From NCBI GenBank assembly GCA_027563935.2, contig JANVAS020000203.1, positions 6,076,001 through 6,140,000 on the forward strand: a DNA stretch of 64,000 nt, given 5' to 3'. Shown one piece after another: positions 33,977-44,629 of the stretch. The first letter of the stretch is position 1; each line of letters begins with the position of its first letter. The position numbers were made by a program, and so were the translations under genes. This stretch comes from Costus lasius (lineage: Eukaryota > Streptophyta > Magnoliopsida > Zingiberales > Costaceae). The notes beneath the pieces are model-generated. The model searched no databases. It was not told the origin of the DNA and was given only the letters and a program-made list of their open reading frames with translations.

Positions 33977-36200
33977 TGTTAGGGAATGCCGGGTGTAATT
34001 TAAAATTTTGCAGTCCCAGGACGCAGTGGAAGAAGCATTACACCCGAAACACATTCCGGTCCCAAGGATCCATGCGAGAGAGAAGACACAAGGATGTGTT
34101 AGAGATGTGCCTCTTTTGCTTGTCTAGATGTCAAAGCCATGTTGAAGGCGCCCATGTGTTCGCCCTCTACAAGTATCCACACGTCGACTCCTTGATCGTT
34201 GCTCCCTTCCACGCTCGGTGCTAGCCTCGGGAAGAGAATCAAGCCTTCACTCCACTTGCGCCACCTTCAAGAGAAGTTGCGCCAAGGAGGGAATAGGGAA
34301 GATGCCGCCAAGAACTTCCCTCTTCTTCTTTGCTTGCGCCACCTTCAAGCAAGATGCGCCAATGGCTATGAGAGGGAGAGGGCTTGCGACAAAACAAGGA
34401 GAAGCCACCAAGCCAAATTTCTCTTTGCGCCAAGAAGAGGAGAAGAAGAAAGGATGTCTTTCGGCCACTTGGAAGAAGGTTGCGCCAAACCTTTGTTGTT
34501 GTCACCCTTTGCCCTTGCTCACGCCTCTCTATGTATGTTCATGCCTCCTAGAAGTCGAACAATGGAAGGGGCGGTGAGGGGTCCTATAAACAGGACAAGA
34601 GGCGGCAAGGACAATGGCTAGGATCATGCCAAGTGGGTGTCTAGGATAAAGGGATCTTGAGGTAAGGAAAGTCTCCAAGACTTTACTATAAACCTCATTC
34701 AACCTATCCTAATTTGCCCAATGGCCATATCAGCCTAAGACATGCCTTAGAGGCATTCTTTCCATCCAAGGAGAAGGGCTAGGCGCAACATGAAGAATTC
34801 GGCTAGGGTAAGGGTTTGGGTGCATGTAGGGTTCATAAGGAAAGTCTCCAAGACTTTACCATAAACATCTTCCTACTTCTCATATGCGCCCAAGCTCTTT
34901 CCAAAAGAGTCCTCAAGCCATATCAGCCCCAAGACTTGCCTTAGAAGCAAGTATTCCATCCAAGGAAGAAGGGCTAGGCGCCCTTTACTTCCATAATGAA
35001 GCAAAGGTGCCTCCCTCACCCCATTATGCCCCTAGGCGCCAATGGGGTGAGATTTCTCCCCATTATACCCTTTTAAGCCAATGATAACTAATTATTGGGC
35101 CTCATTGGATAATGAGCTAGCCCAAACTTCATGGCATGGGTTGATTAAGCCATTGGATCTAATCCAATGCAACCCTAATCCAAATGTGACCAATCTAGGT
35201 CAATTTCGGGTCAACCTGCCAAAAATGAAGTTTGGCTCCAATAACTTTCTTCCAACTTATCAGGCCCATTGGCGCTGATGAAATCTTCCAAATTGATCCA
35301 AGTTATCCAATAACTTGATCCTAAGGCTTCTGATTAAAGCAACGTCAAGAGTCTATTGCGTGTGACCCCGTAGGATCCATATGACGATGGCAATGATGTA
35401 AACATCATAAGTAGTGAGGGGTATCTAGCAACACATCACTACTACCCATGTCATAGGACTTAAGTCATTATGGTAACAACTCCTAACAAGCAACAAGGAT
35501 TCCTATTGCATTACAGATCCCTTTGCCTAAGCTGATATCCTGCCATTGGATTAGTCTCAAGTTTATTATCCAATGCATTGGTCATGACTCAACAAGTGTG
35601 GCCACACTTTCCTGTCATGCACCAATAAGGTGGGGCGCCCCGAGGTTGATATCATGCTTCCTCTGAAGGAAGGGGCAAATCCTACTATTGGTCATCCATG
35701 TCTCTACATGACTTATGAAATGCCCAATGACAGTCGTTTTGATCTCCCAATTACGGAGAGACGTAAGACTGTATTAAAGCATACCCATCATCAAATCTAG
35801 ACATGAATACCTCAAGTCTAAGGATCAATGCAAACCTCTTGCATGTGAGATTGACTTGTTGACTAGACAAGTCAATCCTCATGGTGGATCACTCTAGTGC
35901 ATCCAATGCACTTGTATGTCTGCGTTACTGTGCCCCGCACCTAACCAGCCCATACACCAGTCTCACATGTACCAAAGCTGTCCCATATCTGCTAAGGTAC
36001 CTTGTCTGAGGATAGCTTATGAGAATGGATCCAATCCAAACTCCTGGGACATTATTTATGCAACTCAATACATCAACGCAGGTAGAGAAGTCTGCATAAT
36101 AACGACCATGCCTATATAAAGAGTAATAGTTCTATCAAAGTACATTCAAACAATGCCTGACCATGTCCATACATTGGTCTTTAGGGCATATACACCAACA
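33977..36200 (-). repeat. Element C3 LTR (family 2, minus strand)
   Basis: The right end reads, on the minus strand, TGTTGGTGTATATGCCC, the same start as the C2 LTR. The left end, TGTTAGGGAATGCC, corresponds to the C2 LTR end. At 2.2 kb it is longer than C2's 1.87 kb, partly because of an internal duplication (34664-34786 and 34837-34982). It contains a hairpin ATGATGT-AACATCAT (35393-35408) and the dyad AAGTGTGGCCACACTT (35595-35610). The ORFs around 34199-34621 are not supported. Confidence 0.8.
34664..34982 (-). repeat. Internal direct duplication in C3 LTR
   Basis: Two imperfect copies (34664-34786 and 34837-34982, spaced 173 bases). Each begins AAGGAAAGTCTCCAAGACTT and ends near GGGCTAGGCGC. 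The C2 LTR has a single equivalent near 42960. Confidence 0.65.
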
Positions 36201-38549
36201 ATATCCCACTTGCACTAAGACCAAGGACAACTGGTGTTTAGTCAGTTCCAATGTCTCTAGTATGACCTTATTTAGCTTCCGCTGCGCCAGAGGCTAGGTC
36301 AGTGGGTTTTCCAGATTGCTATCTGTGTTTATTTTAACAAATTTGATCATCATCCTTATCCATGATCTCTAAGATCAGATGATATGCTGCATTATATACT
36401 TGAGCTTTAAGTTCCTTCTCTCATGCTATGGTCCCAGTAAGGACTATACTGGACCATCAAGCACTATGAACTAGATCCAGTTCAAATGAATGAAGCTGCC
36501 TCCTTGGCTGCCACAAGGAGCTGCAATGTACTCAGCCTTATTTGTAGAATATTGCCACTTTGGTTTGCATAATGCTCTTTCAGCATACAACACCATAACA
36601 AGGCAAAGCGCAAATCCTGGCTGTGATCAAAAGTCACTAGACTGGAACGAAGTGTCAGTGTACCCCTGTACACAAAATTCTTTCCTGTCTATCATAGACT
36701 AGACTCCAATCCTTTATACTTCCCAAGTATATATATAAGGATTGCTTTCACAGCTATCTAGTGTTTAAACACTAAGATCTGATTGAAACTTGCTGGCTAT
36801 GCTCCAAGCATTTGCCACAAATGGTCTTGAGTATGTTATTCAAATCATGATCCATCCCACACACCATGTGTCAGGATTTTAGATCCATGTTATTACTCTC
36901 CATCTGTGTCAAAAGACACAAGATCTTTGAGAGAATCAGACCATATCTTCCTGGAAGGTATTAGTATTTGGAATCATCCAATATAAACCTCCCCAGAAAC
37001 TCTTGGATGAACACAGATTGACTAAAGGGCAATGACTTTCTTGGATCTCTATCTATAGATTCTCATGCCTAGGATGCAGGCATCATTCCCTAGATCACTC
37101 TTCTCAAAATACATATCTTTCTCTTCTTCACTATGTGAAGAGCTGAGATGTCATTCCATGTGAGGAGAATATCATCAATCGTCTAGAACAAGAAATACTA
37201 TTAAGGTGCTCCCACTGATCTTCTTGTAAACACAGGCTATTTCAAACATGCTTGCATAACATCATGCATATCTATATGGCCTCGATAAGAAAACTTTTTG
37301 GTTATTTCCTTATAGATATCTTTTCAGATGTCCATGCAAGAAAAGCAGTTTTCATAACAACATGCCATAACTGATTATGCAATTATGCAGATTCCTAATG
37401 GACTTAAAACTCAGCTATTGGTGAAAAATTCCATCATTATCCACCCAGTGGATTTGCCTGAAATTTCTGTTCACTAGCTTGCCTTTTTAAGGTAACAATG
37501 TTACCTTCCATGTCTATCTTCCCAGAAGATTTATTTTACAGCCTGTGGGAGTTACCCCTTTTAGCAGCTCATCCAAGTCCCAGACTTGATTAGCAGCATG
37601 GAGTCCATTATGGTTCTCATGGCCCTTAGCCATTTCTTGGAATCTGGTCCACTGACCGCTTCCATTTCCATATAAGTCTTAGGTTCATGCTTGACGAAAA
37701 ATTCATCATGCCCAACATATCGAATCGATCCAGACTTATGTGGTTCCTGTGTTAATTGAACCTCAGGTTGAGTTTCAACCTGTATGTGAGATTTTGCTAT
37801 CCATCTGTGTTTAATTATATTGTGGTTGATTCTGGATCTCGTCCAAATCAAATCTATTCCCACTAGCTTCTTTCAAAAGAAATACTTTCTCAAGAGAGAC
37901 AACATTTTGAGCAACAAATGTTTTGTTCTCCATGGGATAGAATTAGCACTCTATAGTGCACCACAAATACATACTTTTGAATCACTGCACATTACATTCC
38001 CAATTTCATTGAAGAAATGGGATATTTGTAGTTCGCAACTCAAAAGCTAACTTAGACATTTTCTTACGGAGTAGCAGTACATCTGTTTACATGGCATCAT
38101 AGTAGTATATTTGCATGACTATTCAAAGATGGAACCACATCCAATGTGTTCCTTTTTCTTTCTTTGAAATTCACCACACAGTGGTGTACTAAGTAAGCTG
38201 TGAGATAACTCCACACTTCTTAAGACAGTTATCAAATTCTCCACTAATCATCTTGATCCAATCAAGGTGCTTTGATAGATCCTTCAATTTGACTCAATAC
38301 TTCATTTATGAACTTCTTGGATGTTTCCAAAGTTCTTGGGTTGCGTGAGGCATACCCATACCTAATGAAGTATATATAAAACTCCTTTCAGTGCTTGTTT
38401 ACATGGGTCCACTCACATTGCTGTGTCACAGATCCAATAAGTCACTTATTCCTTCCATCTTTTCCGGTGAAGGCAGCATCTGTCACATTGTTCCATTGAA
38501 CTAGGCTCACATGTATCATAGTCCTGAGAGGAAAATGACCCCAATAGTA
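36201..38549 (-). pseudogene. Element C3 pol remnant, strongly degenerate
   Basis: Reverse-strand remains of a family-2 Angela-type pol. It runs from the polypurine tract at 36201 through RNase H (readable AEYIAAP near 36520), RT and the linker (VSGPDSKKWLRAMR near 37640) to integrase. It ends near the HHCC finger (DYDTCEPS near 38490). Many stops, gaps and substitutions are present. It is far more decayed than the plus-strand copy it abuts at about 38549, so the two are not products of one event. Confidence 0.75.
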
Positions 38550-41500
38550 CATGGGTATTGGATACCGCATGTGGAGCTCATATTTGTACAAATATGCAGG
38601 GGCTCAAGAAAAGTAGATCGGTGCGGCTTGGAAAGATTGACCTACGCGTTGGAAACGGGGCACAGATTGCTGCTGTTGCTATAGGCATTTTGACTCTCTC
38701 CTTGCCTTCTGGACTTCAATTAGAACTAGACAATTGCTTTTGTGTACCTTCGCTAACAAAGAACATTGTATCCATTCCTTGCTTGGCAAGAAAAGGATTT
38801 AAATTTGAAATAAATAAGAACTCCTGTTCTTTTTCATTTGCAAATATGTTCTATGGGAAGGGTACTTTATGCAATGGTCTGTATATCTTGGATATGGAAA
38901 GTTCTGTTTGTAACATAAGCAATAAAAGGACCAAACTGAGTGGTTCAGTTGGTGCTTTCCTATGGCACTGTCGATTAGCCCATATAAACAAGAATCGCAT
39001 CTAACAACTCCATGCAAATGGATTGTTAGATTCAAGTTCCTTGGAGGAATTTGATACTTGTGGACCTTGTTTATTAGGGAAGATGACAAAGGCGCCCTTC
39101 ACCAAGATTGGTGAGAGGGCAGAAGGTTTATTGGACCTCATACATACTGATGTATGTGGGCCCTTCAATAAACAAGCCAGAGGAGGGTACAACTACTTCA
39201 TTACCCACACTGATGACTTCAGTAGGTATGGTTATGTCTACTTAATGAGGCATAAATCTGAATCCTTTGAGAAATTCAAGGAGTTCAAGAATGAAGTAGA
39301 GAACCAGCTTGGAAGATCCATTAAAGCTCTTCGATCAGATCGAGGTGGAGAATACCTGAGTGGTGAGTTCTTTGACTATCTGAGAGAGTATGGGATCATA
39401 TCCCAACTCACTCCTCCTGGAACACCTCAATGGAATGGTGTGTCTGAAAGGAGAAATCGAACTTTATTGGATATGGTTCGATCCATGATGAGTCATGCAA
39501 CTCTACCTTCATCATTCTGGGGGCATGCACTAGAAACAGCTTCTCTGATACTGAATAATGTTCCATCTAAGAGTGTCTCCAAAATACCATACGAGATATG
39601 GAGTGGGAGACGCCCTAATCTCACGTTTATCAGGATTTGGGGATGTGAGGCTTATGTCAAACGTCAGGATTCTAGCAAGCTAGAACCTAGATCTGATAAG
39701 TGTGTGTTTGTGGGGTATCCTAAGGAAACTAAAGGATACTACTTCTATGTCCCAACCGAGAACAAAGTTTTTGTTGCTCGGGGTGCTGTCTTTCTAGAGA
39801 AAGAATTTCTTATGAAAGAAGTTAATGGGAGGAAGTTTGACTTGGATGAGGTCCAAGTGCAAGCACAAGACAAAGAGATGGAATCTGAGCCACCTGCACC
39901 GGTTACTAGGCAACCTGAGGCTCAGACACAGGTCCCGCGTAGGTCTGGGAGAATTCGTCGTGCACCTGAAAGGTATGGGTCGCTACCGACCCAACACGAT
40001 GGGATCTTCATCATTGAGGATGAACCTAGAACCTATGATGAGGCAGTCAGTGGACCGGACTCTGAGAAATGGCTTGACGCCATGCGATCCGAGATGGATT
40101 CCATGTCGGCTAACCAAGTCTGGGATTTGGTTGAGCTGCCTGATGGGGTAAAACCCATAGGGTGTAAATGGGTCTTCAAGAAGAAGACAGACATGGATGG
40201 CAAAATAGTTACCTATAAGGGTAGACTAGTAGCTAAAGGATTTAAACAAGTCCACGGGGTGGACTATGATGAAACCTTCTCGTCAGTTGCCATGATTAAA
40301 TCCATTCGGATTCTGCTTGCTATAGCTGCATATCATGACTATGAGATATGGCAGATGATTGTGAAAACAGCGTTCCTTAACGGGAAGCTGACTGAGGATG
40401 TGTATATGACACAACCTGATGGCTTCATCCATCCTGCAGAGGCTAATAAGGTCTGCAGGCTAAAGAGGTCCATTTATGGATTAAAACAAGCATCTCGAAG
40501 TTGGAATCTTCGATTTGATGAGGCCGTGAGAGATTATGGCTTTATCAAAAGCGAAGATGACGCCTGTGTATGCAGAAAATTCAGTGGGAGCTTGGTGTTT
40601 TTTCTGGTCTTGTATGTTGATGACATACTGCTCATCGGAAACGACATCCCTAGTCTTCAAGCTGTGAAGACATGGTTGGGGAAGTGTTTCGAGATGAAAG
40701 ACTTAGGGGAGGCCGCCTATATTCTAGGCGTGAGGATCTACCGGGATAGATCCAAGAGACTTCTGGCCCTTAGTCAAAGTACTTACATTGATAAGGTACT
40801 GGAGAGGTTCTACATGGAGCAATCCAAGAAAGGATACCTTCCAGTGAGACATGGCCTTACTCTCTCAAAGAGCCAGTGTCCTACAACACAGGCTGAGAGG
40901 GATGACATGAGTCGAATTCCTTATGCTTCGGCAGTAGGATCGATCATGTATGCAATGTTATGTACTAGACCAGATGTGGCATATGCTGTGAGCATTACCA
41001 GCCGATACCAATCCAATCCAGGTCTACAGCACTGGGTGGCTGTAAAGAACATCCTCAAGTATCTGAGAAGAACTAAGGATTTATTCTTGGTCTATGGGGG
41101 ACAGGAAGAGCTCAGTATGCAGGGCTATACTGACGCATCGTTCCAGTCTGACCCTGATGACTTTAGATCGCAGGCCGGCTATGTGTTCAAGATAAATGGA
41201 GGCACTGTATGTTGGAAGAGCTTCAAGCAATCCACCATAGCAGATTCTACAACCGAAGCTGAGTATGTGGCTGCTTCTGAGGCAGCCAAGGAAGCTGTTT
41301 GGATAAGGAAGTTCTTATGTGATCTTCAAGTGGTACCTAGTGCAATGGATCCCATTGAACTCTACTGTGACAATAATGGAGCAATTGCACAAGCCAAGGA
41401 ACCACGGTCTCATCAAAGATCCAAACACATACTCAGAAGATTTCACCTGATCAGAGAGATCATTGACAGAGGTGATGTCAAGATTAGCAGAGTAGACACA

Positions 41501-41596
41501 GAGAACAATCTGGCAGACCCATTGACCAAGGCTTTGGCGCAGCAGAAGCATGATGGTCACGCTAGAGATATGGGGTTGAGATTCCTCAACTTCTAG
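38550..41596 (+). pseudogene. C2a pol (family 2), 5'-truncated
   Basis: Starts abruptly at the protease (MGILDTACGAH-type motif, here WVLDTACGAH) with no gag, leader or LTR before it, joined head-to-head to C3. A TAA (39002-39004) lies in the integrase finger region. The rest is open to the natural stop at 41596. Integrase D, D and E, RT YVDD and RNase H motifs are present, but the first RT catalytic Asp (QMDVKTAF in relatives) is Ile (codon 40358-40360). It is about 98-99% identical by eye to 45187-47359. Confidence 0.88.
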
Positions 41597-41605
41597 GTCT
41601 TAGTG

Positions 41606-41617
41606 CAAGTGGGAGAT
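41606..41617 (+). other. Polypurine tract of C2a
   Basis: CAAGTGGGAGAT directly before the LTR, as in the family-1 elements. Confidence 0.7.
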
Positions 41618-43483
41618 TGTTGGTGTATATGCCCTGGGACCTAGTTTTGGTCAACTTATGTACTACTTGACATTGATATTTATATATCATTCTGGCATTG
41701 TCGTTATCATTGTTTGACTACACCTGCGATTGTGTACTTAAATGATAATGTCCCTGGAGATAGATTGGATCTGTGCTCGAATAATTGTCCCCAGTCAATG
41801 AACCTGAGTAGATATGGGACAGCTCTGGTACTTGAGAGACTGGTATGTGGGCGGGTTAGGCACGTGGTGCTAACGCAGACACATGGGTATATCATTGAGG
41901 ATATACTGGATCGACCCGCTATGAGGCTATGACTTGGTGTCATGAGTTATCCTCATAAGTGACAGGAGATGTATTGATCCCTTGACTTGAGGTCATTGAT
42001 CATTCTATATGATTAGGGACTTGCTTTGATACAACCTAACACCTTGCCGTAGCTGGGAGGTCATAACGGTTGTTATTGAGCATGTCACGACCCATATGAG
42101 AAGATCAATGGACAGACATAGGATTTGTCCCTTCCCTAAGGAAGCATGATATCCATGGAGCTCCTTTATGGTTCTATGACTGAGAGTGTATGGCCATACC
42201 CAGGTGAGAAACTGTTTTAGTCATAGCCATGTGATTGGATGAAAACAAGTGGTGACACACTTGTCCAATCGGATATCAGTTCGGCAAAGAGACTGTAATG
42301 CATCTATACCTAGTTGCGATGATGGGGATGTCGATGTCGATATCCATTCCAATGACCTGGGTAGCAGCGATGCACTGCTAGGTGCCACTCACTGCTTGTG
42401 ATGACCTCTGGTCAGCACTGCCAGCGTCAGAGGGTCGCACACCTTGATACTTGAGTTCTCGTATTGATCGGGAAGCCTTATGATCGAGTTATTGGATAAC
42501 TCGGATCTAATTGGGAGATTTCATCAACGCCAATGGGCCTGATGAGATGGAAGAATGTTATTGGAGCCAAACTTCATTTTTGGCAAGTTGACCCGTATTT
42601 GACCATGGTTGGTCACATTTGGATTAGGGTTGCATTGGATTGGATCCAAGTGCTTAATCAACCTATGCAATGATGTTTGGGCTAGCTCATTATCCAATGA
42701 GGCCCAATGACAAGTTCTCATGGAGAGATAAGAGGCTAAAAGGGTATAATGGGGAGAAACATGAACCATTAGGCGCCTAGGGGCATAATGGGGTCATGTT
42801 GGCGCCTTTGCTTCATTATGGAAGTAAAGGGCGCCTCCCCCTCTCTTCCTAGGATGGAATGTATGCCTCTATGGCATTGCTTGAGACGCAAGGCAAGGCC
42901 TTGGCGCACAAGGAAAGGCGTGGGAACAAAAGGTAAGGTTGAATGAGAATTATGGAAATGTCTTGGAGACTTTCCTTATCTCAAACCTCCTCATCCTAGC
43001 CCTACACTTGTCATGATCCTGGCCATTACCCTAACCGCCTCTTGCCCTATAAATATGACCCTAGTCGCCCCCTCTTGTATGTAATCAATCCTTGAAGGCG
43101 TGAACACAAGAGAAGGAAAGGCTTGGCGGCATTCTCCCTTCTCCTCTCTTCTTCTTCAATTGGCGCCTCTACCTTGGAGGTGGCGCAAGCATTCAAGAAG
43201 TGAACTAAGGCTTGGATCTTCTTCCCGAGGCTAGCACCGGGCGTGGGAGAAGAGAACTCAAGAGATCCATGTGTGTGAGACTGCAGAGGGCGCACACTTG
43301 GGCGCCTACATCGGCATCGGTCTACATTGCTCTTAAGGTATTTCCTAACTCATCGTGTCGACTCCCTTGCTTGCGATCTTCACTGGGTTTTTGGGACTGG
43401 CTATTTCGGGGACATTCTTCCGCTGCGAAAAATGTATGTCCATAACTCTGAAAATTGTAAAATGTCCCCAGGGTTTCCCAACA
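41618..43483 (+). repeat. C2 LTR shared by two internal regions
   Basis: TGTTGGTGTATATGCCC ... GGTTTCCCAACA. It is preceded by the C2a polypurine tract and followed directly by a primer binding site and a second leader and gag-pol, so it acts as 3' LTR of one copy and 5' LTR of the next. It contains GTATGGCCATAC (42188-42199) and a stem TGACC-TCT-GGTCA with flanking GTG/CAC (from about 42398), where family 1 has its GNRA-type hairpin. It is an imperfect inverted repeat of the C3 LTR. Confidence 0.85.
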
Positions 43484-43484
43484 A

Positions 43485-43494
43485 TGGTATCAGA
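43485..43494 (+). other. C2b primer binding site
   Basis: TGGTATCAGA two bases after the LTR end, complementary to initiator tRNA-Met. Confidence 0.75.
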
Positions 43495-44629
43495 AAGAAT
43501 GTAGAGCGATGTTTCATTGCGGAAGATTAAGGGCTAGGCGCATCCTTCTTGGACCTTGATGCTCGCATCTTGCTTGATGGCGCAAGCATGCAAGGTGGCG
43601 CATGCAAGCTGGTGCTTGGTTGCTTGGTGGCGCAAAAGGTCTTGGCCCCTTGCATGGTGGCGCACCTTCCTTGGAGGAAGACCATGGCATTGGCCGAACC
43701 TATGGGGAACTTCGAAAGTATTCCTCTACGGTTTGAGAGCTAAACCATGAGAGAAGGACCTTGGAGCCAACCTTGAAGTTCAAGCTAGAGGTCGGCTAGG
43801 CTAGGTCTAGTTTTTGGGGCTTGAGTTCTAGGACAAGAGTTGAACCTATTTCATGGCATGGATTGGTTCAATGTCTTGTATAGGATATGATCACATCATC
43901 CTTTACTGCTTTTATTATTATCTGCAGAAGCATGCCTGAAATGTTTTACCGTTATGTTATCACTATAGGATTGCATGCCTGTAATGATAGACATAAGATA
44001 AAACCGAGATGATGAGACCTTAAACAAAAACCCTCAATTAAAATATCAAGTCTAGTAGCCTTCTAACGCGTAGCCCTCACTAAGCTATCGATCAGTGGAG
44101 TTGTGAATTGTTTCCCATCCTCGTGGGACACACCCACTTATCTTTAGATCGTGCGTGGTGGCAATGGTTTCCCTAGTCCAGTTTTAACCTGGGCGTGCCT
44201 TCGCAAGGAAACTCGTTGGCCCTGGGCATAACGGTTAGGAATGGACTTGACTAGAAGTTCACATGTGCTGGGCACATGGTGAAAGTCTAGAGGCATCGTT
44301 GAGAGGTAAAGGTTTCATGTTGTATCCAGCCCTCGATGGACATGAAATGCCCAGACTGTCTCAACAAGGGGAGTTGCTTGGAGCAACCGGCCGGCGCGCC
44401 CACCTTAGGAAACATGGGTTACTTTGTGCATCTCATCCCACCCTCGTGGGACGTGAAGCCTCATGTGAAATAAGGATCCCATCTCACTAGGAAGTCTTAA
44501 ACTTCCCGATTAGCTTTGTGGGTTGTCAATTCGAATTTAAAATAGTGGGAGCCATGGTCATTTAAAACAAGTCCAGTTTAAATGACTCGAAGTAGTACTA
44601 ATCTGCTGTTTCTTGGTTGTTGTAGAACA
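43495..44629 (+). other. C2b leader
   Basis: Non-coding leader of about 1.1 kb. It contains hairpins TCCCA/TGGGA (44113-44128, with outer GTG/CAC) and again at 44436-44451, at positions equivalent to the family-1 hairpins. TACTAAT (44596-44602), a pyrimidine-rich stretch and TGTAG (44621-44625) precede the gag ATG. Confidence 0.7.

Noticed and set aside
34199..34621. 140- and 119-residue ORFs in the C3 LTR
   Set aside because: Low-complexity Lys/Arg/Ala-rich frames on both strands of an LTR, absent from the C2 LTR.
44582..44629. Upstream ATG of the C2b ORF
   Set aside because: It overlaps the splice-site-like leader sequence; C1 and homology place the start at 44630.
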